From assembly GCA_023433515.1 (NCBI GenBank), contig JAEZCN010000139.1, positions 1 to 33,511 on the forward strand: 33,511 nt of DNA, given 5' to 3'. Position numbers and translations under genes: made by a program. Source of the stretch: Pseudomonadota bacterium (lineage in GTDB: Bacteria; Pseudomonadota; Gammaproteobacteria; Steroidobacterales; Steroidobacteraceae). Positions 7,197 through 15,805 of this stretch are shown one piece after another; position 1 is the stretch's first letter; the number at the start of each line of letters is the position of its first letter. Under the pieces are notes generated by a model, which did not search any database, was not told the origin of the DNA, and was given only the letters and a program-made list of their open reading frames with translations.

Positions 7197-8348
7197 TCAG
7201 CGCTTCGCGAATTCCGCCCGCGCCTCGCTCGTGAGCGACTTGATCTGATCCGCTTCCGCCTGCCGGTACGGCCTGCCATCCGGATGGAAAACGTCGTGGA
7301 ACCACACCGTCGGTGGCGCCGTATACGGCCGGCCGACGGAATCCCACGGGTAGATAGTCTGCGTCTTCCCGGACACCAGGCCCCAGTTGATCATGCCCAC
7401 GTCGTACTTGCGGGCGATCGGCAGCGAGCTGTCGAACGTGGAGCCCGCGCTGCGCGCCAGGTACTCCGTGCAGATGATCGGACGGCCGTAAGCCTGGAGC
7501 TGCTTGATCTTGCGCTCGAGCGCCTCCGGCCAGTCGTAGACGTGGAACGTGATGATGTCGGACTGCAGGAGCTGCACGCGTTCGACGGGCGTGAGGTTCT
7601 CCGGCTTCGACCAGTCGTCCCGGATCCAGACGCCGGACGTCAGCGGCTGCGAGGGATTCGCCTCGCGCGCCCACTCGAACACCTGGGGCAGCAGCGCGGC
7701 GACGAGTCGCAACTTCTCATTCGCCTCCGAAGAATCGGGCCCCGCGCCGCCATAGACATTGTCCGGCTCGTTCCACAGATCCCAGCCGAGGATGCGCTCG
7801 TCCTTGCCGAACGCGCGTAATACGCCCTGCACGTAGGCCTCGAGCTTCCGGTAGTTAGCGGTGTCCGCGAGGCCCGCACGCCCCGGACTCTGCACCCAGC
7901 CCGAGTTGTGCACACCGGGCTTGGGCTCGCGCTGCTTGCCGAGCTTGGGCTCGGGGTCCCAGCAAGAATCGAAGAACACGAACAGCGGCTTTATGCCGTG
8001 TTTCGCGGCGATTGTGAGGAACTGGTCGATGCGTTTCTTGAACCCGTCCGCGTCCTGCTCCCAGAGCAGATCGTGCAGATAGACGCGCATGGTGTTCATG
8101 CCGATGCCGGCGGCCCATGACAACTCCTGGTCTATCTGCGCCGGGTTGAACGTATCCGCCTGCCACATCTCCAGCTGGTTGATCGCATCTCGATTGATGT
8201 AGTTGCCGCCGACGAGCCAGCGATGCTTCGCGTACCACGCGTTAGCCTTTGCGGGTGACCACTGAGTGGTGTCCGCGAGCGCGGGGCCCGCAATCAGGAA
8301 GATGACCGCAAGCAGCAGGGATCCGAGTGCAACGCGTTCCTTCACCAT
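7197..8348 (-). CDS. Secreted GH5-like glycoside hydrolase (clan GH-A)
   Basis: A 383-residue protein with signal peptide (about residues 1-25, ending PALA). It is a TIM-barrel glycosidase of the cellulase/GH5 type. RVYLHDLLWEQD and PLFVFFDSCWD are barrel strands. WDLWNEPDN carries the acid/base Glu (about E194), FHVYDW the active-site His (about H269), and PIICTEYLAR the nucleophile Glu (about E295). The likely role is extracellular or periplasmic hydrolysis of a beta-linked glycan. The exact substrate cannot be told. Its ATG directly follows the stop of a small antitoxin-like remnant (TGAGGAAATG). The convergent neighbour ends four bases away. Confidence 0.83.
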   Translation of the reverse strand: MVKERVALGSLLLAVIFLIAGPALADTTQWSPAKANAWYAKHRWLVGGNYINRDAINQLEMWQADTFNPAQIDQELSWAAGIGMNTMRVYLHDLLWEQDADGFKKRIDQFLTIAAKHGIKPLFVFFDSCWDPEPKLGKQREPKPGVHNSGWVQSPGRAGLADTANYRKLEAYVQGVLRAFGKDERILGWDLWNEPDNVYGGAGPDSSEANEKLRLVAALLPQVFEWAREANPSQPLTSGVWIRDDWSKPENLTPVERVQLLQSDIITFHVYDWPEALERKIKQLQAYGRPIICTEYLARSAGSTFDSSLPIARKYDVGMINWGLVSGKTQTIYPWDSVGRPYTAPPTVWFHDVFHPDGRPYRQAEADQIKSLTSEARAEFAKR

Positions 8349-8352
8349 TTCC

Positions 8353-8460
8353 TCAAGCAGCCTTCGGCACGAATTTCAGTCCCAACGCATGTGCCACTTT
8401 CAATACCGTACTCCTAAATTCTCCAATCGCGGCAGAAATCCCGATACGATTCCGCGTCAC
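8353..8460 (-). pseudogene. Remnant resembling the C-terminus of an HTH antitoxin
   Basis: Read on the reverse strand from a GTG at 8460, 35 codons end with GEFRSTVLKVAHALGLKF and then VPKAA-stop. The TVLKVxxALGLK ending is what closes HigA/antidote-type XRE helix-turn-helix antitoxins. The upstream helix-turn-helix half is missing and no toxin gene adjoins, so this reads as a degraded fragment between the divergent GH5 and esterase genes. It has no obvious ribosome site. It could be chance, but the match to the family ending is specific. Confidence 0.4.
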
Positions 8461-8473
8461 CCCAGGGGATCTC

Positions 8474-9580
8474 ATGCGTTCCACGCCGACGTTTCGTCAC
8501 ATCGCGTTAGTCACGGGGCTCGCACTGACCTTCCTTGCCACCGCGCAAACCCCCCGCCCCGCTCCACCCACGCGCCCCGCCGACGACCCCGGCGCGCCGA
8601 AGTGGACGGTAATCAGCGGCGCCAGCCAGAGCGCACCCGTCGACGCCGAAGGCGACTTCCTGATCGGCCCCGAATACGCTCCTGCACCCGAGCTCACCCC
8701 CGTGGACGGCGTTCCAGCCGGAACGGTCCAGCAGTTCACGATGGAATCGAAGGACAGCAAGTTCTATCCGGGCATCGCGCGCGACGTCTTCGGCACGGTC
8801 GATCCCGACAACCCGAAGACGCTCATCGTGCAGACGCACGCGCAGCCGTGGACGCGCGCGATCACGGTGTACGTCCCCGCGCAATTGAAACGCAATGAAC
8901 CCGCGCCGTTCATCGTCGTGCACGATGGTCCGAAACTCGGCGACCTGGACCTCGCGCTGCCGCGCGCGCTCGACAACCTCATCGCGCAGAAGCGCGTTCC
9001 GCCGATGATCGCGATCCTCATTCAGAATGGCGGTGGCGATGCTCAAGGCAGCCAGCGCGGACTCGAATACGACACGATGTCCGGCAAGTTCGCCGAATTC
9101 ATCGAGGCGGAAGTGCTGCCGCTCGTCGAGAAGAACTACGGCGTGAAACTCACGCGCGATCCGGACAAGCGCGCGGCCATGGGCTGCAGCTCAGGCGCGG
9201 CCGCGGCATTCTCGATGGCGTGGTTCCATCCCGAGTGGTACCGCCGCATCGTGAGTTACTCGGGCACGTTCGTGAACCAGCAGTGGCCGTTCGATCCCGC
9301 GACGCCCGGCGGCGCCTGGGAATACCACGCGGCGCTCATCCCTAACAACCCCGCCAAACCCATCCGCATCTGGATGCACGTCGGCGACCGCGACCTCTTG
9401 AACCCGAACGTCATGCGCGACGACATGCACGACTGGGTCGCCGCGAATCACCAGATGGCCGCGGCGCTCAAAGCCAAGGGTTACCACTATCGATACGTGT
9501 ACGCACTCGACTCCGGCCATTGCGACCGCAAGGTGCGCGAGCACACGTTGCCGCAGGCGCTGGAGTTCGTCTGGAAGTAG
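8474..9580 (+). CDS. Exported alpha/beta-hydrolase esterase (Fes/esterase D type)
   Basis: A 368-residue protein starting at ATG 8474 behind AGGGGAT, with a signal peptide through about residue 25 (ALTFLATAQ). An N-terminal beta domain is followed by an alpha/beta-hydrolase domain from about residue 125 (TVYVPAQ, PFIVVHDG). The catalytic triad is visible: Ser239 in GCSSGA, Asp305 or Asp307 in GDRDLLN, and His349 in DSGHCD. This pattern is typical of putative-esterase/enterochelin-esterase relatives, which act on siderophore esters or on acyl groups of polysaccharides. Next to a secreted GH5-like enzyme, a carbohydrate esterase is plausible, but this is inference. Confidence 0.83.
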   Translation: MRSTPTFRHIALVTGLALTFLATAQTPRPAPPTRPADDPGAPKWTVISGASQSAPVDAEGDFLIGPEYAPAPELTPVDGVPAGTVQQFTMESKDSKFYPGIARDVFGTVDPDNPKTLIVQTHAQPWTRAITVYVPAQLKRNEPAPFIVVHDGPKLGDLDLALPRALDNLIAQKRVPPMIAILIQNGGGDAQGSQRGLEYDTMSGKFAEFIEAEVLPLVEKNYGVKLTRDPDKRAAMGCSSGAAAAFSMAWFHPEWYRRIVSYSGTFVNQQWPFDPATPGGAWEYHAALIPNNPAKPIRIWMHVGDRDLLNPNVMRDDMHDWVAANHQMAAALKAKGYHYRYVYALDSGHCDRKVREHTLPQALEFVWK

Positions 9581-9588
9581 CCAGGTCA

Positions 9589-10041
9589 CTACTTCATGTA
9601 GCGCGACTCGAGCGTCGCGAGCGTCGCTCCGCCGATATCGAATAGCTCGAGCTGCTCGCCGCTGATTCTCCAGCGCGCCACGCGATTGAAAGCATTGTGC
9701 AGCGCCTGCTCCTGCTCCATGCCGGTATCGCAGGCCATCATCGTCGCGGCCATGCGCGACAACGTGAGCTTCTCGCCATCGATTTCAAAGGTGCCGCTCA
9801 TCTGGTTGCAGCCACCGAACGCCGCCACGCGTTTGCCCTCGGAGTGAAACACGACGTGCGGCTCGCGCTGGTTCTCGGCCACGACCACCGGCATGCCACC
9901 GAGGGTCATGACTTTCCAGTAGGTATTCTCGAGCGAGGCGGTGGACGTCGATTCCGCGCGAACCGGGCCGCCTTCATTCGCGGCGCATGCGCTCAACAAC
10001 AGGAACGTCGCCGCCAGCAGGTTTGCGATTCGCGGTTTCAT
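9589..10041 (-). CDS. META-domain (HslJ-like) lipoprotein
   Basis: A 150-residue protein with a lipobox LLSAC (Cys19), so it is likely anchored in the outer membrane. The META domain covers about residues 35-148: YWKVMTLGG opens it, AAFGGCNQMSGTFEIDG is the central GGCN motif, and TMMACDTGMEQEQAL follows. HslJ proteins are linked to heat stress and novobiocin resistance in E. coli; the mechanism is unclear. The LRAT-domain gene upstream on the same strand overlaps its first 68 bases in another frame, so the two may be co-transcribed. Confidence 0.87.
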   Translation of the reverse strand: MKPRIANLLAATFLLLSACAANEGGPVRAESTSTASLENTYWKVMTLGGMPVVVAENQREPHVVFHSEGKRVAAFGGCNQMSGTFEIDGEKLTLSRMAATMMACDTGMEQEQALHNAFNRVARWRISGEQLELFDIGGATLATLESRYMK

Positions 10042-10519
10042 GGCCCAACTGTAACGTGATGGGGGTGGTCAGTATCGCCCACAGCCGCGCCATCGCCCAT
10101 TCCGCGATGCGGCGCGGAAACTCGAGCGCGTCCTCGACCTGGAAGCTGCGCGGTTCGCCGTGCAGGCACCATTCGCAGAAATGCTCGCAGTTGTTGGTCC
10201 AGACGCTGTAGAGGTTCTCGCCGAGGCGCGATCTCGCGCTGCGGATCACCTCGGCCGGACCGCGGCAAGTCTCCGCGTGACGGATCAGAAGAACAGGTCG
10301 TCCCTGTGCAAACGCTTCGAGCGACACTTCCTCCACCGGGCGACGCACAAGGTCGTAGAGCAACGCGCCGTAATGCACGACCTTCCCGCCGCCGGTGTAT
10401 ATGCCGTGGTGCGCAAAACCCCAGCGCGGTGAAACCAAGTGTGCGCCCAGCGGAGGTGTCTCGTCTGGCCCCAGTGGTTCATAAGTTCTCGCAGGTCGTT
10501 GTCCGGTGATCGAGCTCAC
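9974..10519 (-). CDS. LRAT-domain protein (NlpC/P60 superfamily)
   Basis: The LRAT domain is clear: PPLGAHLVSPRWGFAHHGIY, then GGKVVHYGAL with the catalytic His region, and the segment around NNCEHFCEWCLHGE with the nucleophile Cys. Such proteins are thiol acyltransferases or hydrolases. Bacterial members are uncharacterised. The start is uncertain: GTG at 10519 gives 181 residues, and everything upstream in frame is antisense to the cytochrome b gene. The C-terminus has a hydrophobic helix (IAEWAMARLWAILTTPI) that could contact membrane. The last 68 bases overlap the META lipoprotein start. Confidence 0.72.
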   Translation of the reverse strand: MSSITGQRPARTYEPLGPDETPPLGAHLVSPRWGFAHHGIYTGGGKVVHYGALLYDLVRRPVEEVSLEAFAQGRPVLLIRHAETCRGPAEVIRSARSRLGENLYSVWTNNCEHFCEWCLHGEPRSFQVEDALEFPRRIAEWAMARLWAILTTPITLQLGHETANRKPAGGDVPVVERMRRE

Positions 10520-10667
10520 GGTAGTCAGTACACCACCGGGTAGTTCGATCAGGCAGCGGCATGCGCGGCGCGCTTGCGTCGAAAACCGTCCGTCCGATTT
10601 GCAGAGCGGCGCCGACAAACTTGCGAGAGTCGCGGCGGGTTGTAAGACAACGCGCCGAGAAAGCGGA

Positions 10668-11327
10668 TCAGAACTGGAAAGCGCGCGCGACTGCCCAGGT
10701 GATCCCCGAGGCGAGCACGACCCCTGCGACGAGACGTACCCAGGAAAAGCCTGCCACCGGCGCGACATCGGAAACGCGATACTCGCGCGCGCCCGTGACC
10801 ATCGCGCCCACGAGGTTCTCCTTGCGGAAGATCGCATAGAACAGCACCGCGACGATGTGCACGCAGATGACCGCCAGCAGCACATTGAACAGAACGTCGT
10901 GCAATTCGGCCGCGTCGCGACCCGTGTCGAAATCGACATACATCGATAACGGCCCGGACTCGATGCCATCCACGTCGACGGCGAACAGGCCGAGCCCCAC
11001 CTGCACGATCAGCAGCACGATCAGTGCGACGACGCTCCAGGAGCCCAGCGGATTGTGCCCCGCGGCGATCTTCCAGGAGCCACGCATGTATTCGATCACC
11101 GCGCGCGGACCGCGCACGAAGCTCGCGAACCGTGCGGTCGAGCTGCCGAAAAAGCCCCAGTAGATGCGGAAGACGAGCAGCCCCAGCAGCGCATAACCGC
11201 TCCAGCGATGCCACTCGAGACGACCCGTCTCGGCGGTCCACCAGGACACGCCGACGCAGCTGACGAAGAGCCAGTGAACGAGGCGCGTGGGGAGATCCCA
11301 CACGCGCACTCGTGACCCGACGCTCAT
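10668..11327 (-). CDS. Di-haem cytochrome b561-type membrane protein
   Basis: A 219-residue protein of the prokaryotic cytochrome b561/hydrogenase-type b family. Four main membrane spans are visible, with candidate haem-ligand histidines in LPTRLVHWLF, EWHRWSGYALLG, ELHDVLFN and VICVHIVAVLFY. A further hydrophobic helix closes the C-terminus. Its ATG follows the stop of the cytochrome c' gene with no gap (TAA then ATG), so the two form an operon and probably an electron-transfer pair, the b-type protein passing electrons across the membrane to or from periplasmic cytochrome c'. Confidence 0.85.
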   Translation of the reverse strand: MSVGSRVRVWDLPTRLVHWLFVSCVGVSWWTAETGRLEWHRWSGYALLGLLVFRIYWGFFGSSTARFASFVRGPRAVIEYMRGSWKIAAGHNPLGSWSVVALIVLLIVQVGLGLFAVDVDGIESGPLSMYVDFDTGRDAAELHDVLFNVLLAVICVHIVAVLFYAIFRKENLVGAMVTGAREYRVSDVAPVAGFSWVRLVAGVVLASGITWAVARAFQF

Positions 11328-11789
11328 TTATTCGGGGGCGCGGAACTTGTCGTGGCAGTTCTTGCAGGAACCGCCCACTTCGCGAAACGCCTTCTTCACG
11401 GCGTCGACGTCCTTGGCCTGCGCGGCCGCGGCGAGCGCCGGCGCGCGCTCCTCGAACATCTTCATCGCGGCGGCGAAACCCGCGGTGTCCGTCCAGATTT
11501 CCGGCAGCGCGCGCGTCTTGCCCGCCTCGGGACCCGAACCTTTCGGGAACCACTGCTGCTGATTGACCGAGGCTTCCTGCACGGTGTTCGCGGCCTTCTG
11601 CAGCGCCGCGAAATCGGGGCTGCCCGCATTGCTCTGATCGCGCACGGCCTTGAATGCATCGCCGAGCTTTTCATAGTGCTCGTGGCGCACCTTCTGCGTT
11701 TCCGCGGGCGTCGCGGCCTGCACCGCGCACGCGACCACGGCCGCGCCGACGACCAATGAACATAGCCTCTTGAACGAACTTCCTGGCAT
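11328..11789 (-). CDS. Cytochrome c' (class II c-type cytochrome)
   Basis: A 153-residue protein with a signal peptide (cleavage near AVQA, residue 25) and a four-helix bundle. The single haem motif is CKNCH at residues 142-146, close to the C-terminus, which is the class II cytochrome c' arrangement and gives a five-coordinate haem. Such proteins bind NO or CO, or act as electron carriers in the periplasm. It is the first gene of a two-gene operon with cytochrome b. It diverges from the DUF1592 gene, leaving 173 bases for promoters. Confidence 0.88.
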   Translation of the reverse strand: MPGSSFKRLCSLVVGAAVVACAVQAATPAETQKVRHEHYEKLGDAFKAVRDQSNAGSPDFAALQKAANTVQEASVNQQQWFPKGSGPEAGKTRALPEIWTDTAGFAAAMKMFEERAPALAAAAQAKDVDAVKKAFREVGGSCKNCHDKFRAPE

Positions 11790-11962
11790 GGGCTCGGGTC
11801 CTCAGTAGTGTGATGTGAGACGCATCTATAAACGATTTCCGTCATGCCTGGCCATAACGGGAACGAATCAGAGTCTCCCCGACTCGAAAAGCCCGTGACC
11901 CGATAGACGAAAACCCGCAAAATGCACAGCGTTTTCAAGCGGATCAAGGGGGCATTGGGACC

Positions 11963-14419
11963 GTGAGATCGAAGCGAGTCATCCATATCACCGCACCGCT
12001 TGCGTCCGTGATGGCGTGCTCGATGGTGTTCGCGAAAACCCCCATCGAGACTTACAACTCGCAGATCCTCCCGATGCTCGAGAAGCACTGCTACGAGTGC
12101 CACGGCGACGGATACGACAAGGGCAAGGTCGCCTTCGACTTGTTGGAGACCGACAAGGAAATCCTCGACCCGACTCTCTGGCTGCGCGTGCTCAACAACG
12201 TGCGCGCCGGACTCATGCCCGCGGAGGACAACCCGCGCCTGAACGCGGATGAACAGGCGACGCTCGAGCGCTGGATCAAGCGCGACGTCTTCCACATCGA
12301 TCCCGCCCGCCCCGATCCGGGACGCGTCACGGTGCGCCGGCTCAATCGCGTCGAGTACCGCAACACGGTGAAAGACCTGCTCGGCGTCGATTACAACACC
12401 GATCACGAATTTCCGCCCGATGACACCGGTTTCGGATTCGACAACATCGGCGACGCACTAACTACCTCTCCGATGCTGATGGAAAAATACGTCGCCGCCG
12501 CGCAGACCGTCATCGCGCAGGCCGTGCCGACCGTCGTGCGCAAGCCCGCGATCAGGACCGAGCCCGGCACCGTCTTCGAGGGTGAAGGCGCGGGCTTCAA
12601 GTGGGGCCGCCGCCAGCTCACCTTCAACACGCCCGCCGATGTCGCAGCGAAGTTCAGGACGGATCTCGCGGGCACATACCGCGTGAAGCTCGACCTCGAG
12701 GTGAACGGCAGTTACTACCCGGATCCCGGCAAGGCGCGGGTCGTGGTCAAGGTAGATGGCCAGGAGATGGTGAACGAGGAGTTCGCGTATCACGACGAGA
12801 AGGCCTTCACGTTCGAGCGCAGCCAGAAGTGGCCCGCGGGTTCGGATCACGTCGTGACCATCGAGCTCACACCGACGGTGCCGGAAGAGAAGAAGGAAAC
12901 CATCGTCGACTTCTTCGTGAACCGGCTGCACGTCGAGGGACCGCTCGAGACCGCGCAGTGGGTGAAGACGGAGAACTACGATCGGTACTTCCCGCGCGAG
13001 GTGCCGAAGTCGCGCGAAGCGCGCCGCGCGTATGCCGAGGAGCTGCTGACCGCGTTCGCGACGAAGGCGTATCGCCGGCCGGTCTCCGACAACACGGGCG
13101 AGCGGCTCGCCGCGCTGGCCGAGGCGACGTACACGCAGAAGGGAAAGACGTTCGAACAAGGCGTCGCACACGCGATGTCCGCCGTGCTCGCCTCGCCGCG
13201 ATTCCTGTTCAAGCTCGAAGAGGCCGCGCCGAACGCGGTCGGCGGCGTCGCGGAAGTCGACGAGTATTCGCTCGCGTCGCGCCTGTCCTATTTCCTGTGG
13301 TCGACCATGCCCGACGAGGAGCTGATCGCGCTCGCCGGCCGCGGCGAGCTGCGCAAGAACCTCGCGGCGCAGGTCGAACGCATGCTGAAAGATCCGCGCG
13401 CCGAGAATCTCGCGCGCAACTTCACCGGTCAGTGGCTGCAGGCACGCGACGTCGAGGGCATCGCGAGCAATCCCCAGCAGGTCATCCTGCGCGACGTGGG
13501 CGAGGAGGAAACGCAGCGGCAGCTGCGCCAGGCCTTCATGAAGCGGGATTTCGAGGCGGCCAAGCGACTCAACGAATACATCGAGACGGTGGTGAAGTCC
13601 AAGCCGGAGTTCAACAAGGACATGCGCAAGGCCATGCGCGAGGAAACCGAGAAGTACTTCGAGTACGTCGCGCGCGAGGACCGGCCCGTCACCGAATTCC
13701 TGGAGAGCAACTACACGTTCCTCAACGAGGATCTCGCGAAGTTCTACGGCGTGCCCGATGTGGTCGGCAAGGAAATACGCAAGGTGACGTTGCCGGCGGG
13801 CAATCCGCGCGGCGGCATGCTGACGCAGGGCAGCGCGCTGGTCGTCACCTCGAACCCGGACCGCACCTCCCCCGTGAAGCGCGGATTGTTCGTGCTCGCG
13901 AATTTCCTCGGCACGCCGCCGCCACCACCGCCCGCCAACGTGCCGGCGCTCGAAGCGAGCGAGACGGACTTCAAGGACGGCCACGAGCCGACGCTGCGCG
14001 ACGTGCTCAAGGTGCATCGCGAGAATCCGATGTGCGCCTCGTGCCATAACCGCATGGATCCGATCGGTCTCGCGTTCGAGAACTTCAACGCGGTCGGCGC
14101 GTGGCGCGACTCGGAGCGCAAGCAGCCGATCGTCCCGGAAGGCAGCCTGATCACCGGCGAGACGTTCAAGAGCGTCAACGAGCTCAAACGCATCCTGGTC
14201 ACGGACCATCGCGAGGAGTTCTACCGCACGCTCACCGGCAAGCTCATGACTTATGCGACCGGGCGCGGCGTCGAGTATTACGACGTGGAGACCATCGACC
14301 AGATCGTGAAACGGCTCGAAGAAGACGGCGGCCGTTTTTCCTCTTTGCTGACGGGCATCATAGAATCAGCCCCATTCCAGAAAATGCGTACCACTGCGAC
14401 TGTCACGGCGGCCAACTGA
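11963..14419 (+). CDS. Planctomycete-type cytochrome/DUF1587-1592-1588-1585 protein
   Basis: An 818-residue exported protein (signal peptide to about residue 24). It has an N-terminal haem motif CYECHG (Cys43, Cys46, His47), then DUF1587 (RRLNRVEYRNTVKDLLGVD), a carbohydrate-binding-like beta region (about 200-330), DUF1595 (TKAYRRPVSD), DUF1592 (SLASRLSYFLWSTMPDEEL), DUF1588 with a second haem motif CASCH (691-695, in MCASCHNRMDPIG), and DUF1585 (LTGKLMTYATGRGVEYYD). The start is GTG at 11963, with AAGGGGG upstream. These proteins always travel with a DUF1552 partner, here starting one base after the stop. The function is unproven. A periplasmic oxidation or electron-transfer role is likely, given the two haems. 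Confidence 0.9.
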   Translation: MRSKRVIHITAPLASVMACSMVFAKTPIETYNSQILPMLEKHCYECHGDGYDKGKVAFDLLETDKEILDPTLWLRVLNNVRAGLMPAEDNPRLNADEQATLERWIKRDVFHIDPARPDPGRVTVRRLNRVEYRNTVKDLLGVDYNTDHEFPPDDTGFGFDNIGDALTTSPMLMEKYVAAAQTVIAQAVPTVVRKPAIRTEPGTVFEGEGAGFKWGRRQLTFNTPADVAAKFRTDLAGTYRVKLDLEVNGSYYPDPGKARVVVKVDGQEMVNEEFAYHDEKAFTFERSQKWPAGSDHVVTIELTPTVPEEKKETIVDFFVNRLHVEGPLETAQWVKTENYDRYFPREVPKSREARRAYAEELLTAFATKAYRRPVSDNTGERLAALAEATYTQKGKTFEQGVAHAMSAVLASPRFLFKLEEAAPNAVGGVAEVDEYSLASRLSYFLWSTMPDEELIALAGRGELRKNLAAQVERMLKDPRAENLARNFTGQWLQARDVEGIASNPQQVILRDVGEEETQRQLRQAFMKRDFEAAKRLNEYIETVVKSKPEFNKDMRKAMREETEKYFEYVAREDRPVTEFLESNYTFLNEDLAKFYGVPDVVGKEIRKVTLPAGNPRGGMLTQGSALVVTSNPDRTSPVKRGLFVLANFLGTPPPPPPANVPALEASETDFKDGHEPTLRDVLKVHRENPMCASCHNRMDPIGLAFENFNAVGAWRDSERKQPIVPEGSLITGETFKSVNELKRILVTDHREEFYRTLTGKLMTYATGRGVEYYDVETIDQIVKRLEEDGGRFSSLLTGIIESAPFQKMRTTATVTAAN

Positions 14420-14420
14420 T

Positions 14421-15776
14421 ATGAGCAAACAACGCGAACGCTTCGAAAGCTTTTCCCGTCGGCGTTTCCTGCGCGGAGCAGGCACCGCCATTGCCCTGCC
14501 CGCCCTCGCCTCGCTGCTGCCGCGCGAAGCCTTCGCGGCGCGCCGGGGGTTGAAGGCACCGACGCGCATGGCGGTGGTCTACGTGCCGAACGGTGCCATT
14601 CCGGCGGCCTGGTGGCCGGCCGGTGACGGCGGCGCGGGCTTCGAGCTGTCGCGCACCCTCGCGCCGCTCGCGAACGTGCGCAACCACGTGCAGGTGATCT
14701 CGGGTCTCGAGGACCTCAGCGCGAACCCCGGCCCGGACGGCGCGGGCGATCACGCGCGTGCGGGCGGCACGTTCCTCACGGGCGTGCGCATCAAGAAGAC
14801 CGCGGGTTCGGACATTCACGCCGGCATTTCAATCGACCAGGTCATCGCGAACCAGGTCGGTCATCACACGCGTTTCGCGTCGCTCGAGCTGACCTGCGAC
14901 GCCGTGCGCAAGTCGGGCGAATGCGACTCGGGTTATGCCTGCGCTTACGAATACAACCTCGCGTGGAGCTCGCCGAATCAGCCGCTCTCGCCCGAGCACA
15001 ATCCGCAGTTCGCGTTCGAGCGTTTGTTTGGCCAGGGCTCGGCGAAGGAGCGCGTCGCGAACCTCAAGCGCCGCCAGGCCGAGCAGAACTCGATCCTCGA
15101 CTTCGTGATGGAAGACGCGCGCGGCGTGGCGCGCCAGCTCGACGGCCGCGATCGCCAGAAGCTCGACCAGTACCTCACGAGCGTGCGCGAGATCGAACAG
15201 CGCATCGAGAACACCGCGAAGATGAATGTGCAGAACCCCGACGTCGACGCGCCCGCGGGCGTGCCGGTGAGCTACCTGGAGCACGCCGAGCTGATGTTCG
15301 ACATGCTGTTGCTGGCGTTCGAGACCGACTCGACGCGCATCGCGACGCTGCTCATGGCGCGCGAAGGCAGCAACCGCCCCTTCTCCGACATCGGCATCAC
15401 GTCCGGTCACCACGATCTGACGCACCACAAGAACAGCGCCGAGATCATCGCGAAAGTCGAGGAAATCGACCGCTGGTACGTCGCGCGGCTTGCGCGCTTC
15501 CTCGAGAAGATGGAACAGACGAAGGATGTCGACGGGCAGTCACTGCTGCACAACTCGATGATCCTGTACGGATCGGGCAACGCCGATGGCAACCGCCATA
15601 CGCACGACAACCTGCCGATCCTGCTCGCCGGCGCCGGCGGCGGCGCGTTCAAGCCCGGCCACTACATCAAGGCGAAGCCACAGCCCCTGACGAACCTCTT
15701 CCTCTCGATGGCCGACGCGATGGGCGCGCAGGCCGTAGAGCGCCACGGCGACTCGACCGGAAGATTTACCGGGTAA
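14421..15776 (+). CDS. Tat-exported DUF1552 protein
   Basis: A 451-residue protein with a twin-arginine signal (SRRRFLRGAGTAIALPAL, residues 12-29) ending near PREAFA. It is a DUF1552 protein: RMAVVYVPNGAIPAAWWP near the start, GDHARAGGTFLTG, TSGHHDLTHHK and ILYGSGNADGNRHTHDNLP with many histidines and acidic residues that suggest a metal site, as in sulfatase-like folds. Tat export implies it folds, probably with cofactor, in the cytoplasm. It forms a two-gene operon with the DUF1592 haem protein. Its TAA stop touches the left palindrome of the RAYT element. Confidence 0.9.
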   Translation: MSKQRERFESFSRRRFLRGAGTAIALPALASLLPREAFAARRGLKAPTRMAVVYVPNGAIPAAWWPAGDGGAGFELSRTLAPLANVRNHVQVISGLEDLSANPGPDGAGDHARAGGTFLTGVRIKKTAGSDIHAGISIDQVIANQVGHHTRFASLELTCDAVRKSGECDSGYACAYEYNLAWSSPNQPLSPEHNPQFAFERLFGQGSAKERVANLKRRQAEQNSILDFVMEDARGVARQLDGRDRQKLDQYLTSVREIEQRIENTAKMNVQNPDVDAPAGVPVSYLEHAELMFDMLLLAFETDSTRIATLLMAREGSNRPFSDIGITSGHHDLTHHKNSAEIIAKVEEIDRWYVARLARFLEKMEQTKDVDGQSLLHNSMILYGSGNADGNRHTHDNLPILLAGAGGGAFKPGHYIKAKPQPLTNLFLSMADAMGAQAVERHGDSTGRFTG

Positions 15777-15803
15777 CGGTGCCAGGCACCGAAATCCGGT
15801 AAA
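15765..15803. repeat. REP-like palindrome, left end of the RAYT element
   Basis: Outer arms TTTACCGG (15765-15772) and CCGGTAAA (15796-15803) and inner arms CGGTGCC (15777-15783) and GGCACCG (15785-15791) form a nested hairpin with a 4x4 internal loop. It lies between the convergent DUF1552 and RAYT genes and overlaps the DUF1552 stop, so it may also stop transcription from both sides. Bases 15776-15807 recur inverted at 16735-16766. Confidence 0.8.
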
Positions 15804-15805
15804 AG

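Noticed and set aside
8708..8728. A GCGTTCCAGCCGGAACGG sequence like the HNH palindrome, in the esterase gene
   Set aside because: It has a mismatch in the centre and encodes GVPAGT in a region that is conserved at protein level in this esterase family, so resemblance is probably chance.
11462..12406. A 314-codon reverse-strand frame joining the cytochrome c' gene to the DUF1592 start
   Set aside because: It crosses the divergent intergenic region and overlaps two well-supported genes in wrong frames.
12458..14209. A 583-codon open reading frame on the reverse strand
   Set aside because: It is antisense to the DUF1592 haem protein, is rich in Arg, His, Leu and Val in a shadow-like pattern, has no domain signature, and arises from the GC-rich third-codon bias of the true gene.
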